A stretch of 64,000 bases of DNA from Locusta migratoria (lineage: Eukaryota; Arthropoda; Insecta; Orthoptera; Acrididae). The notes below the pieces were generated by a model. The model worked only from the letters and a program-made list of their open reading frames with translations, did no database searches and had not been told where the DNA came from. Position 1 is the first letter of the stretch. Each line of letters begins with the position of its first letter. Positions 28,197 to 36,860 of the stretch are shown piece by piece. The translations under genes were made by a program, and so were the position numbers. The stretch lies in contig JAOYRU010002293.1 of the NCBI GenBank assembly GCA_026315105.1, positions 1-64,000 of the forward strand, read 5' to 3'.

Positions 28197-28210
28197 TCGG
28201 CAGGCTTTTA
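28178..28210. terminator. Bidirectional terminator after parDE
   Basis: Ten-base arms AAAAGCCTGC (28178) and GCAGGCTTTT (28201) with a 13-nt loop, overlapping the end region of parE and lying 5 bp from the end of the converging amidohydrolase gene. Confidence 0.75.
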
Positions 28211-28214
28211 GCGC

Positions 28215-29252
28215 TTAATCGCCTGATAGTTTCTCCCAAGCCGCTGGCGCACTGAAAAACGCCTGCGCATTACTGTCCAGCGTCTCCAGGTGATAACCCC
28301 CCTCCTGCACGATCAGGCACGGCAGCCCCAGCCCTCGAATGCACTGTCCCAGCCGCGCAAAGCCTTCCCGCGTCACCGCGACCTTGCTTTGCGGGTCCAG
28401 CTCATAAATATCGAAACCCAGTGACAACACCAGCACATCCGCCGAAAAGTCCTTTACCGCTGCCAGGGCCAGTTCCAGCTTTTCGAAAAACAGCGCTTCG
28501 CTGGCACCATGGGGCATGGGCAGGTTGAGATTGAATCCTAAGCCTGCGCCATCGCCTTTTTCCTCGGCAAAGCCGGCCACCCCTGGATAGAAGTTAGTCG
28601 GATCGCCATGGATCGATGCGTAAAGCACGTCATCACGCTGGTAGAAAATCTCCTGGATGCCTTGGCCGTGGTGCATGTCGGTGTCGAGCACCGCGACGCG
28701 CTGAAAGCCTTGGCGCAACGCTTGCGCAGCCACCGCCGCGTTATTGATGTAACAGAAGCCACCTGCCGCATCGAAGCGGGCGTGATGACCCGGTGGGCGG
28801 CACAAGGCGTAGGCGGCAGGTGCGCCATCGAGGATCGCCTGGGCAGCGGCAACCGCGCTCTGGGCTGACCAATACGCCGAGCGCCAGGTCAGCTCACCGA
28901 TCGGGCAACTGCCATCGGCCAGGTAACGTGCCGCCTGGGCAAGAATGCCGCGCAGGGCGTTGGGCTCGCGTACGAAGATGTTGGACATGACTTCATCGCC
29001 CCAGTCTTCGGGGATTTGCTTCCAGCGCTGGTGAGCCTCCTGGAGAAAATCCAGGTAGGCCGCGCCGTGTACGGCGAGCAGCGGCGCCATGCCGTAGTCG
29101 ACCGGTTGCTGGATATCAAAGCCCAGCGTTCGCGCAGCCAGCAGCAGGTTGCGCGCACGCTCGGGGACCTCCTGTGGCGTGCGCATCTGGCCACGAGAAT
29201 AGTAGCTGCGTGGGTGATGCAGCAGTTGTTCGGGGTGAAAGAATGTACGCAT
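28215..29252 (-). CDS. Histone-deacetylase-family amidohydrolase (acetylpolyamine-type)
   Basis: 345 aa Zn-dependent deacetylase. Active-site segments: RPPGHHAR (tandem His), GGFCYINNAAVAAQAL, DTDMHHGQGIQEIFY (Zn-binding Asp/His), and the C-terminal GGYHLE with the transition-state Tyr. Bacterial members include acetylpolyamine amidohydrolases AphA/AphB. It follows a carbamoyl-amino-acid hydrolase-like gene by 11 bp and forms one operon with it and an MHS transporter, so it probably removes acyl groups from an imported amine or amide. Confidence 0.85.
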   Translation of the reverse strand: MRTFFHPEQLLHHPRSYYSRGQMRTPQEVPERARNLLLAARTLGFDIQQPVDYGMAPLLAVHGAAYLDFLQEAHQRWKQIPEDWGDEVMSNIFVREPNALRGILAQAARYLADGSCPIGELTWRSAYWSAQSAVAAAQAILDGAPAAYALCRPPGHHARFDAAGGFCYINNAAVAAQALRQGFQRVAVLDTDMHHGQGIQEIFYQRDDVLYASIHGDPTNFYPGVAGFAEEKGDGAGLGFNLNLPMPHGASEALFFEKLELALAAVKDFSADVLVLSLGFDIYELDPQSKVAVTREGFARLGQCIRGLGLPCLIVQEGGYHLETLDSNAQAFFSAPAAWEKLSGD

Positions 29253-29263
29253 AAGAATATTCC

Positions 29264-30493
29264 TTACTGAACCTGGCCGGCGCGTTTCAACACGGCGTTG
29301 AGCAATACATCGGTGCCCTGGCGCACGTCTTCAGGCAAGACGTCTTCGGCTTCGTTGTGGCTCAGGCCACCGACACAGGGGATGAAGATCATCGCAGTTG
29401 GGCAATAGCGCGCCAGGTGGATAGCATCGTGGCCGGCGCCGCTGATGATGGTCTGCTGGCTGTAGCCCAGAGCGTCCACCGATGCTTGCACACAGGCTAC
29501 GCATTGCGCGTCGAACGGTGTGGCCGGGCTGATCCAGTGCGGTGTGATGGTCACGCTCAGGCCACGGTTGTCGGCTATCGCCTGCAGGCGTGCGCGCACT
29601 TGCTGCTCCATGGCGTCGATATCGGCGTCGCGGTGATGGCGCAGATCCACAGTGAAGTCGAGCACACCAGGAATGGTGTTGCGCGACGACTTGACAATGT
29701 TCAGCTCACCCACGGTGGTCAGGCCTTGCGGGGCAAAATCAGCAGCGAGGTTTTCCAGGGCCTGGATCATTTTTGCGGCGCCGTACAACGCGTCTTTGCG
29801 CAACGCCATCGGCGTGGTGCCCGCATGGGCTGCCATGCCTTCGACCCGTACATCGAGCCAACGAATCGCCTGGCCGCCGGTCACCACGCCGATGGTTTTG
29901 GCGTTGTCTTCCAGGATCGGGCCTTGCTCGATATGTGCTTCGAAATAGGCGTCCACCGCCCCACCCAATGCACGCTCACCGTTATAGCCGGTGGCGCGCA
30001 ACGCCTCGTCCACGCTGACGCCATCACCGTCGGTGGTCGCCAGCGCCTTGTCCAGCGCGAGGGCGCCGGTGAAGACCGCCGAGCCCAGCATCGCCGGGGT
30101 GAAACGCGCGCCTTCTTCGTTGGTCCACACCGCGATTTCCAGGGGCTTGCGCGTCTGGATGCCGTGGTCGTCGAGACTGCGGATCACCTCCAGGCCGGCC
30201 AATACGCCGTACACGCCATCGAAGCGCCCGCCTTCGGGCTGGGTATCGAGATGGCTGCCGATCATCACCGGGGCAACGTTATTGTCGGTACCCGCGCGAC
30301 GGGCGAACAGGTTGCCGATGGCATCCACGCTCAACGTCAGGCCAGCGGCTTTACACCAGTGACTGAACAGCTCGCGACCGGCCTTGTCTTCGGCGCTCAA
30401 TGCCAGGCGGCAGCTGCCGCCGCGTGCGGTAGCGCCGATCTCGGCCATGGACATCAGGCTGGCCCACAGGCGCTCGCCATTAATCTTCAACAT
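29264..30493 (-). CDS. M20-family Zn hydrolase (allantoate / N-carbamoyl-amino-acid amidohydrolase-like)
   Basis: 409 aa dinuclear-metal amidase. Metal ligands and landmarks: GSHLDTQPEGGRFDGVYGVL, NEEGARF, EAHIEQGP, AHAGTTPM, GAGHDA and GGLSHNEAED, in order. The start at 30493 has GAGGAAG upstream. The substrate could be allantoate, a ureidoglycine-like compound or an N-carbamoyl amino acid. Middle gene of an operon between an MHS carrier and an HDAC-like amidohydrolase. Confidence 0.87.
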   Translation of the reverse strand: MLKINGERLWASLMSMAEIGATARGGSCRLALSAEDKAGRELFSHWCKAAGLTLSVDAIGNLFARRAGTDNNVAPVMIGSHLDTQPEGGRFDGVYGVLAGLEVIRSLDDHGIQTRKPLEIAVWTNEEGARFTPAMLGSAVFTGALALDKALATTDGDGVSVDEALRATGYNGERALGGAVDAYFEAHIEQGPILEDNAKTIGVVTGGQAIRWLDVRVEGMAAHAGTTPMALRKDALYGAAKMIQALENLAADFAPQGLTTVGELNIVKSSRNTIPGVLDFTVDLRHHRDADIDAMEQQVRARLQAIADNRGLSVTITPHWISPATPFDAQCVACVQASVDALGYSQQTIISGAGHDAIHLARYCPTAMIFIPCVGGLSHNEAEDVLPEDVRQGTDVLLNAVLKRAGQVQ

Positions 30494-30504
30494 TGCTGAC
30501 TTCC

Positions 30505-31733
30505 TCAACTGTGTGCCATTTCCAGGCGGTGAGCCGTGGCATGGCGGCGGGACAAGGCCAGCACGCACACCAACGAGACCGCCGCGATCACGCTGTAAAA
30601 CACTGCCATCGGCCACCATTGACCTTGGTACTGATGGGCCAGCCAGGTGCCGATCAACGGTGTCAGGCCACCGGCCAATGCGCCGCATACCTGATAAGCC
30701 AGGGAGATCGCGGTGTAGCGCACGCGGGTTTCAAACAGGCCGCTGACAAAACCTGCGATGACGGCGTAGAACGACGCCATGCACACCACCGCCAGGGCAA
30801 TGCCGAAGATGATCAAAGGCGCCTGGCCGCTGCTGACCAATACGAACATCGGGTACGGCGAGGCTATTGCCAGCACACACATGGCGCACAGAAACCGCGT
30901 AGCACCAACCTTCTCCGCCACCCAGGCGGCCAGTGGCTGAACGCAGAACTGGATAATGGCAACAAAGAACAGGCATTCCAGAATCAGCGAGCGCGGCAGG
31001 TTCAGTTGCTGAGTGCTGTAGGCAATCATAAAGGTGTTGGTGAAATACACGCCGGCAATGCCCAGGGTGTTGGCGCCAATGCACAACAACAGTGGACGCC
31101 AAGCAGTCTTCAGCACTTCCAGCACGGGGGCTTGGTCCTTCTTGATCGCCCGCGCTTTTTCCGCCTGGGCTTTGTCTTCGAGGAACTCCGGCGACTCGTT
31201 CACACCCAAGCGAATCGCAAGGCCAACGACCAACAACAAGGCACTGGCTAGAAATGGCAGGCGCCAGCCCCAACTGAGCAGGTCGTCTTCGGGCAAACGG
31301 GTCACCGCACTGAACGCCAGCAGGGAAAGGATCAAACCCGCCGGGCTACCCAACTGCGCGAAGGACGCAAAGAAGTTACGCCGCCCCTTTGGCGCATGTT
31401 CCCCGGCCATCAACACCGCCCCGCCCCACTCGCCACCGACCGCAATACCCTGCACCACTCGCAACAGAATCAGCAGCACCGGCGCGGCAGCACCGATCTG
31501 TGCGTAGGTCGGCAACAGGCCAATGCACACCGTGACCACGCCCATCATGACCAGGGTGATCACCAGGGATTTCTTGCGGCCGATACGGTCACCGATATGG
31601 CCGAACACGATGCCGCCCAATGGCCGGGCGAAAAAGCCTACGGCGAAAGTGCCGAACGCAGCCATGGTGCTGAACAGCTTATCGTCGGAGGGGAAAAACA
31701 GCTGACCGAACACCAGCGCCGCAGCGGTGGCAT

Positions 31734-31764
<31 letters not shown>

Positions 31765-31821
31765 GCCGATAAAAGCGGCGGCCGCGGCACGGCGAGGCTG
31801 CGGCGAAGCGGAAGGCTTCAT
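30505..31821 (-). CDS. MHS-family MFS transporter
   Basis: 438 aa, 12 TM metabolite:H+ symporter (ProP/KgtP-like): GTMIEWYDFYIYATAAALVF at residues 19-38, HIGDRIGRKKSL, RVVQGIAVGGEWGGAVLM. First gene of the operon with the two hydrolases; imports their substrate by inference. Divergent from a LysR gene at 31979. Confidence 0.9.
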
Positions 31822-31978
31822 GGGGCTGGCTCCTTTGGTTGTTTTTTTGGCAGGAGAAGGTCGAACCGGTGCGCTCTGGTGGCGCTTGTTAAGCCTGATT
31901 TTTCGGCTCCAGGCTATGATTAGTCAATTTTCTATTTATTATCTTGATTATAAATCCTGCTTATTATCGAGCGATGCC

Positions 31979-32920
31979 ATGCCCGAATCCCGTCGCGATA
32001 TTCATCCGCTGCTCAACGACCGCCTGGACTGGAACCTGCTGCGCACCTTTCGCGTGATCGGCCAGGAACTGAGCATCAGCCGCGCCGCCGCGCGCCTGCA
32101 CCTGACGCAACCGGCCATCAGCCAGGCGCTCAAGCGTCTGGAAGAGCAACTCGACTGCCAGCTCATCGTGCGCCGTGGCCCGCGCTTCGTGCTCACCGAG
32201 GCCGGTGAACAGATCTTCGCGATCGCCGGCGAGATGTACGGCCAGGTGTCGCAGATGAGCAACGCCGTGCAAAAGCCCGGTGATGAAGTGATCGGCAAGG
32301 TGCGCTTGCTGATGATCAGCCGGATTAATTCCGACACCTTCGATGACTTTCTCGCAGGCTTTCATCGTGAACATCCGCGGGTCGATCTGGAAGTCGAAGT
32401 GATGCGCAGCTCCGACATCGTCGCCGCCCTGCTGGAAAAAACCGCGACCCTGGGGCTCAGCCTCAATCGCAGGCCGCAACCGCGCCTGGAACAGCATCTA
32501 TTTTTGCGTCAGCGTTACGCTTTTTTTTGCGGCAAACACCACCCATTGTTCGGGCGCACAAACCTGGCCGAGGGGGACTTGCAGTCAGAAAACTTCGTGA
32601 GTTTTACCAGTGACCAGATTGGCGGAATGCTCTCGCCGCTGACGATTTTCCGTGATCAGCAAGGCTTCGGTGGGCGGATCGTGGCGTCATCCTCCAGCCT
32701 GGAAGAAGTGCGGCGTTTGGTGATTGCCGGGTTTGGTTTGGGTTGCTTACCGACTCATGTGGTGGCGGACGATGTGAAAAACGGGCTGCTGTGGCGGTTG
32801 CCGCCGGATGAGGGGATTGCGGATGTGAATATTCATCTGTTGTGGAACCGGGAGCAGAAGATGAGTCGGGCGGAGGGGGTGTTTATTGAGTGTCTTTTGG
32901 GGCGGTTGGCCGACGTATAA
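31979..32920 (+). CDS. LysR-type transcriptional regulator
   Basis: 313 aa from ATG 31979 (MPESRRDIHPLL). HTH about 30-70 (SISRAAARLHLTQPAISQALKRLEEQL). Effector domain ends LHLLWN-like. The AT-rich 157-bp divergent space before the MHS transporter contains the promoter pair, so it is the likely regulator of that operon. Confidence 0.88.
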   Translation: MPESRRDIHPLLNDRLDWNLLRTFRVIGQELSISRAAARLHLTQPAISQALKRLEEQLDCQLIVRRGPRFVLTEAGEQIFAIAGEMYGQVSQMSNAVQKPGDEVIGKVRLLMISRINSDTFDDFLAGFHREHPRVDLEVEVMRSSDIVAALLEKTATLGLSLNRRPQPRLEQHLFLRQRYAFFCGKHHPLFGRTNLAEGDLQSENFVSFTSDQIGGMLSPLTIFRDQQGFGGRIVASSSSLEEVRRLVIAGFGLGCLPTHVVADDVKNGLLWRLPPDEGIADVNIHLLWNREQKMSRAEGVFIECLLGRLADV

Positions 32921-33025
32921 TTGACCACATCCTGCGTGTCAAAAAGCAGTTACAACTCACTGAATGCACGTCGAAGCACACACGGCTAGGATTGCAGCCA
33001 ACTAAGCCAATGGCGTACATTAGCG

Positions 33026-33340
33026 ATGATTTTCATAGAGACGTCAGTCTTCACCCGTCGCGTTAAAGAATTGATCGACGAGGATGCCTACATGGCTCTT
33101 CAGAACGTGCTGGTAGTCAACCCTTCTGCTGGCGATGTGATTGAGGGTACGGGTGGAGTTCGCAAGATACGAGTAGCAGCCAAAGGCCATGGCAAACGAG
33201 GCGGGGCGCGGGTGATCTATTACCATTTCGTCTCGGCATCACAGATTGTTTTACTGATGATCTATCCCAAAAATGAACAGCAGGACTTGACTGCCGTAGA
33301 GCGCAAGTCACTGAAGGCTGCGATTGAGCACTGGAGATAG
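33026..33340 (+). CDS. HigB/RelE-type toxin (toxin-first pair)
   Basis: 104 aa, RelE-superfamily mRNA interferase-like protein: FTRRVKELIDEDAYMALQ, GVRKIRVAAKGHGKRGGARVIYYHF in pieces, and MIYPKNEQQDL. The GKRGGARVIYY segment is typical of HigB-2. The toxin gene precedes the antitoxin by 2 bp, the HigBA order. Appears intact. Confidence 0.8.
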   Translation: MIFIETSVFTRRVKELIDEDAYMALQNVLVVNPSAGDVIEGTGGVRKIRVAAKGHGKRGGARVIYYHFVSASQIVLLMIYPKNEQQDLTAVERKSLKAAIEHWR

Positions 33341-33342
33341 CT

Positions 33343-33630
33343 ATGAGCAGATTTTTTGATGAACTGATGGAAAGCGTTCAAGAGATGAACGAGATCCTGC
33401 GCGGAGAACGCGAACCTTCTCGTGAGTTCCATGTTGATTCTATGCGAGTCAAAGAGATCCGTAAGGCGACAGGGCTAACCCAGGCTAAATTCGCAGCGCT
33501 GATTGATGTGCAACTTGGCACGTTACGGAACTGGGAGCAGGGTCGTCGTGAGCCTACCGGACCAGCAAAGGCATTGTTGAAAGCTATCCATAATGACCCA
33601 GTCCATGTACTGAATGCGTTGGCTAGCTAA
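33343..33630 (+). CDS. HigA/NadS-type XRE antitoxin
   Basis: 95 aa with an HTH_3 domain about 35-90: VKEIRKATGLTQAKFAALIDVQLGTLRNWEQGRREPTGPA in pieces, typical of HigA-2/NadS. N-terminal charged helix probably contacts the toxin. Second gene of the pair and its probable autoregulator. Confidence 0.82.
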   Translation: MSRFFDELMESVQEMNEILRGEREPSREFHVDSMRVKEIRKATGLTQAKFAALIDVQLGTLRNWEQGRREPTGPAKALLKAIHNDPVHVLNALAS

Positions 33631-33672
33631 AATAAGACTCCACCGCTGCGCCTTAAACATCGTCATACCCGG

Positions 33673-33706
33673 AAAAGCCCGGAGTTGACTCAGCGACGGG
33701 CTTTTT
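33673..33706 (+). terminator. Terminator after higBA-like pair
   Basis: Arms AAAAGCCCG (33673) and CGGGCTTTT (33697) with a 15-nt loop and a T run. No gene lies between this and 33870. Confidence 0.75.
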
Positions 33707-33869
33707 CGTTTGTGCGGCAGATTCAAGGCTCTTTAAAATCTCACATCGATAGCACTGATGATTACTATCGAAACGAGCGTCTGAACGATTGCCGCCACTG
33801 ATTCCTATAATCGCTCCAAATTCCCCCCCCGCCTGGCTTCAGGCGATATTCCTCCCGGAACCCAATCCC

Positions 33870-35096
33870 ATGCCAAGCGCGAGCCAGGCCCCTAGCGGGC
33901 TTCCCGAACATAATCAACAAAGCGTCAAACAGCAGTGGCTGGCGATTCTTTCGGTCGCCGTGGGTGCCTTCGCCCTGGTGACCAGTGAATTTCTGCCGGT
34001 GGGCGTACTCAACGACGTCGCCAGCGACCTGGGCATCAGTGCCGGTCACGCCGGGTTGATGGTCACATTGCCCGGCATCATGGCCGCCCTCGCCGCGCCG
34101 TTTCTGTCGGTCAGCATTGGTGCCATGGACCGTCGCTACCTGCTGATCGGCCTGACACTGGTGATGATCATCGCCAACTCGGTGGTGGCCTTTGCCACCG
34201 ATTTCAGCCTGCTACTGTTCGGCCGCGTATTGCTCGGCATCAGTATCGGCGGCTTCTGGGCCACAGCCATTGCCCTCAGCGGGCGGCTGGCGCCCAAGGG
34301 CGTTGGGGTTGCGAAAGCCACCTCGATCATCATGATGGGCGTGACCCTGGCCACCGTCTTGGGCGTGCCGGTGGGTACATGGCTCAGCGGCCTGATGAGC
34401 TGGCGCATGACCTTCCTGGTTACTGCGCTGGTGGGTATTCCGGTGCTGTTGGCGCAGATTTTCCTGCTGCCACGACTGACCCCGGAAAAGGCCATTGAGA
34501 TTCGTGACTTGCCCGCGTTGTTTATCAACCCACAGGCGCGAGTCGGCTTGATCGCTGTATTGCTGATCGGCCTGGCGCACTTTGCTGCGTACACCTATGT
34601 CGCGCCTTTCTTCAAAAACAGCTCAGGCTTTGACGGCCCGACGATTGGCTCGTTGCTGCTGCTTTATGGCGTAGCCGGGGTAATGGGTAATGTTTTTGCC
34701 GGTTTCGCCGCCAACCGAAGTGTGCGTCACACCCTGTTGCTGGTGGCACTGATGATCGGCACCAGCACCGCACTGTTTCCCTACTTCGCCACCGGGCTGT
34801 CCGGCGCCTCGATGCTGATTGCACTCTGGGGCTTCGCCTTCGGCGCCTTCCCCGCCTGCGCCAGTATCTGGATGTTTGTGGTGGCGCCCAAGGATGTAGA
34901 GCGCGGCATGCCACTGTTCGTGGCGCTGTTTCAAGTGATCATTGCCTTGGGTTCGTTCTTTGGCGGGCGCATTGTCGACCAACTGGGCAGCTCGGTGTTG
35001 TTGAGCCTGGCCACGGTACTGGTGGGGTGTGGGTTTGTGACGGTGCTGGTGTTGGGGCGCAAGGTCAGTAATAACCTGGTGGCACAGCCCGCCTGA
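33870..35096 (+). CDS. DHA1-family MFS exporter (sugar/nucleoside efflux-like)
   Basis: 408 aa, 12 TM from ATG 33870. FALVTSEFLPVGVLNDVASDLGIS in two pieces and GRVLLGISIGGFWATAIAL place it with the YdhP/NepI/AraJ group of efflux permeases. Monocistronic between two terminators. Substrate unknown. Confidence 0.87.
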   Translation: MPSASQAPSGLPEHNQQSVKQQWLAILSVAVGAFALVTSEFLPVGVLNDVASDLGISAGHAGLMVTLPGIMAALAAPFLSVSIGAMDRRYLLIGLTLVMIIANSVVAFATDFSLLLFGRVLLGISIGGFWATAIALSGRLAPKGVGVAKATSIIMMGVTLATVLGVPVGTWLSGLMSWRMTFLVTALVGIPVLLAQIFLLPRLTPEKAIEIRDLPALFINPQARVGLIAVLLIGLAHFAAYTYVAPFFKNSSGFDGPTIGSLLLLYGVAGVMGNVFAGFAANRSVRHTLLLVALMIGTSTALFPYFATGLSGASMLIALWGFAFGAFPACASIWMFVVAPKDVERGMPLFVALFQVIIALGSFFGGRIVDQLGSSVLLSLATVLVGCGFVTVLVLGRKVSNNLVAQPA

Positions 35097-35112
35097 CCAG
35101 ACTGCATTTCGC

Positions 35113-35151
35113 AAAAAAGCCTGCTGAGCGCTGAGTTCAGCAGGCTTTTTT
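35113..35151. terminator. Strong bidirectional terminator
   Basis: Perfect 15-bp arms (35113-35127 and 35137-35151; core AAAAAAGCCTGCTGA) with A and T runs on both sides, between the MFS gene and the converging small gene ending at 35171. Confidence 0.85.
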
Positions 35152-35170
35152 CGTTTCAGGGAGCAGGTAT

Positions 35171-35422
35171 TTATTTGGCCGTGGGGAAATCACGCTCGAG
35201 AACGGCATCCACTAACATTTGCGCGTTTTCGATCAATTGAGCCAGGGCCATGATCACGGGCGACTGCGTGCTGTCTGGATCTTCGGCGCATTGGTAGGCG
35301 GTTTGAAGGGCGGATGAGAGGATTTCGGTGGCGTTGGTGAGGGCTTCTTCGGTGCCGACATCTGCACCTACATGGAATATTTTGCGAGGGGAAAATTCGG
35401 AATCAGAATCGAGATTGCTCAT
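35171..35422 (-). CDS. DUF3077/DUF6124-like small Pseudomonas protein
   Basis: 83 aa, acidic, helical: after IFHVGADVGTEEALTNATEILSS the chain ends MALAQLIENAQMLVDAVLERD, the pattern of a Pseudomonas-restricted small-protein family. ATG 35422 is followed by SNLDSDSEFSP. No catalytic residues visible. Function unknown. Confidence 0.6.
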   Translation of the reverse strand: MSNLDSDSEFSPRKIFHVGADVGTEEALTNATEILSSALQTAYQCAEDPDSTQSPVIMALAQLIENAQMLVDAVLERDFPTAK

Positions 35423-35834
35423 TGTGTAGCTCCTGTATGCAATGGGAGCTGCCACATCCCGCTGTCAAACAGAATCAGGTGGCAGCTATGCGCGGGTTGA
35501 CAGACCGGTATACAGGACCCGGCGCACCCGAAGATGCCCCACGCACAGCCGCCATAAAACGACGTCACAGCAGAAAAGCCTGTAATCGCATGGAGGTCGT
35601 ACACCTGTAAATCAGTCTGTCAAAACCGGTCGCCATGAGGGCGACGGCGAAAGGTTAGCGCCCTGCCCCAGCCAACGCAACCCTGCTGGAAAACTGTCGA
35701 ACCGGCACAACGTAAGCACCTGTTTCGGAAAAGCTTGGTAACCAGAATCCCCACCGGGAACCTTGTGTGCATAAGCCTGCGAGTTAGTCTCAAAAAGCTC
35801 GCCGCCGTGGCGACATACTGTCAAGGGTTCTGAA
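35423..35834. other. 412-bp intergenic region with inverted repeat, no gene seen
   Basis: Holds a perfect 9-bp inverted repeat, AGCTGCCAC and GTGGCAGCT (arms near 35445 and 35479), 23 bp upstream of the DUF3077-like gene and so a possible regulatory hairpin. Short open frames on both strands lack ribosome-binding sites and protein-like composition. Confidence 0.5.
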
Positions 35835-35963
35835 ATGCCAACGAGATATCGCGATGCGGTCACAGGTGAATACGTAACCGAGCAAGAGGCGAAGAAAAGA
35901 CCAAGGGAAACAGTGAAGGAAACCGATAAAAAGCGCCCGGCAAAGCCGACGGCCAAGAAGTAG
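35835..35963 (+). CDS. Small basic hypothetical protein
   Basis: 42 aa beginning MPTRYRDAVTGEYVTEQEA and ending in a Lys/Pro-rich tail. AAGGG lies seven bases before the ATG. The start, a YRD-x-TG-x-(Y/F)V pattern, is like small phage and mobile-element proteins that I know only as hypothetical. Probably DNA- or nucleic-acid-associated from its charge; that is inference. Confidence 0.5.
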   Translation: MPTRYRDAVTGEYVTEQEAKKRPRETVKETDKKRPAKPTAKK

Positions 35964-36030
35964 GATCAACAGATGAGAGCGGCTGCCGTATGTCCAGACA
36001 GACTTGCCAATGAAACCCGGTTGCCCCAAT

Positions 36031-36050
36031 GTAATGACCAACGTCATTAC
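36031..36050. promoter_or_regulatory. Inverted repeat GTAATGAC-N4-GTCATTAC before relBE
   Basis: Perfect 8-bp arms 16 bp upstream of the relB start and directly before its Shine-Dalgarno. Antitoxins of this class repress their own promoter through such palindromes, so this is the probable RelB operator. Confidence 0.65.
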
Positions 36051-36065
36051 ACAAGGAGCTATCCC

Positions 36066-36305
36066 TTGGCATCTATCAACATCCGTATCGATGACGACCT
36101 GAAAGCTCGCGCCTACCTTGAGTTGGAGAAACTCGGTGTCACCCCTTCCGAACTGATACGTCAGGCGTTGCAATATGTTGCCGAACGCGGCCAGTTGCCA
36201 TTTAAGCCTGTCCTCATGACTGAAGAGGATGAAGCCTTGATGGCGACCGTACGTGAGCGCCTTGCGTCGCCTCAACGCGTGAGGGTTTCTTTGGATGACC
36301 TATAG
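36066..36305 (+). CDS. RelB/DinJ-type antitoxin
   Basis: 79 aa starting at TTG 36066 with AAGGAG eight bases upstream. Ribbon-helix-helix domain ASINIRIDDDLKARAYLELEKLG... with TPSELIRQALQYV, as in RelB/DinJ. It overlaps the toxin gene by 11 bp. Confidence 0.82.
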   Translation: MASINIRIDDDLKARAYLELEKLGVTPSELIRQALQYVAERGQLPFKPVLMTEEDEALMATVRERLASPQRVRVSLDDL

Positions 36306-36588
36306 CCTTGATTTTGATGCGCGTGCATTGAAGGAATGGCAGAAACTCGGCGACACCCTCCGTCAGCAACTCAAGAAGAAGCTGATGGAAATCCTGAACA
36401 ACCCACGTATTGAGGCTAACCGCCTACATGGCCTGCCTGACTGCTACAAGATCAAACTGCGTAGTAGCGGGTACAGGCTGGTCTATCAAGTGATAGATCA
36501 GGAAGTTACCGTGTTCGTGGTCGCTATTGATAAACGTGAACGAGATCAGGCTTATCGCAAAGCGTCTGAGCGCCTTGATCAGCGCTAG
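36295..36588 (+). CDS. RelE-type mRNA interferase toxin
   Basis: 97 aa. The RelE pattern is complete: FDARALKEWQKLGDTLR, LKKKLMEILNNPR, GLPDCYKIKLRSSGYRLVYQV and the ending VAIDKRERDQAY. The ribosome-dependent RelE residues Lys/Arg and the C-terminal Tyr region are present, so it appears intact. Confidence 0.85.
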   Translation: MTYSLDFDARALKEWQKLGDTLRQQLKKKLMEILNNPRIEANRLHGLPDCYKIKLRSSGYRLVYQVIDQEVTVFVVAIDKRERDQAYRKASERLDQR

Positions 36589-36640
36589 GCAGGACTGGAA
36601 AAAATCACTGAAGCAGTCGTAGATAAAGGCTGGAAACGAA

Positions 36641-36673
36641 AAAGCCCCGCAGCTTATTCAGCTACGGGGCTTT
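36641..36673. terminator. Terminator, also the probable 3' terminator of a tRNA-Ser locus
   Basis: AAAGCCCCG (36641) and CGGGGCTTT (36665) arms with a further AGCT/AGCT pairing in the loop. It ends relBE, and read on the minus strand it sits directly after the tRNA 3' fragment at 36684, where a tRNA terminator belongs. Confidence 0.75.
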
Positions 36674-36683
36674 CTCTATGTAA

Positions 36684-36697
36684 TGGCGGAGAGATAG
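36684..36697 (-). other. Putative attL: 3' end of tRNA-Ser
   Basis: On the minus strand these 14 nt read CTATCTCTCCGCCA, matching the acceptor end plus CCA typical of pseudomonad tRNA-Ser. No other tRNA part is present. DUF4102 integrases usually insert at tRNA 3' ends, and one begins 164 bp to the right. The intact tRNA and attR would then lie to the right of the island, outside this window. The same bases also form a hairpin with TCCGCCA at 36698-36704, so a chance palindrome is the alternative. Confidence 0.55.
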
Positions 36698-36860
36698 TCC
36701 GCCAAATTAAAGTCCACCAGAAACTCAATAAGCCTTACAACCCTTTATATTTAGGCACTTTTAAGCCTATCATCGTCTCAAGACATCCACCAAAATTCGC
36801 CACCTTCCTAGCCTTTGTGGGGGAACAAATGGGGGAACAATATAGTTAAAGGATATTCCC

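Noticed and set aside
36684..36704. Simple hairpin TGGCGGA/TCCGCCA instead of an att site
   Set aside because: Not fully excluded, but the terminator on the correct side, the CCA end and the adjacent tRNA-type integrase favour attL.
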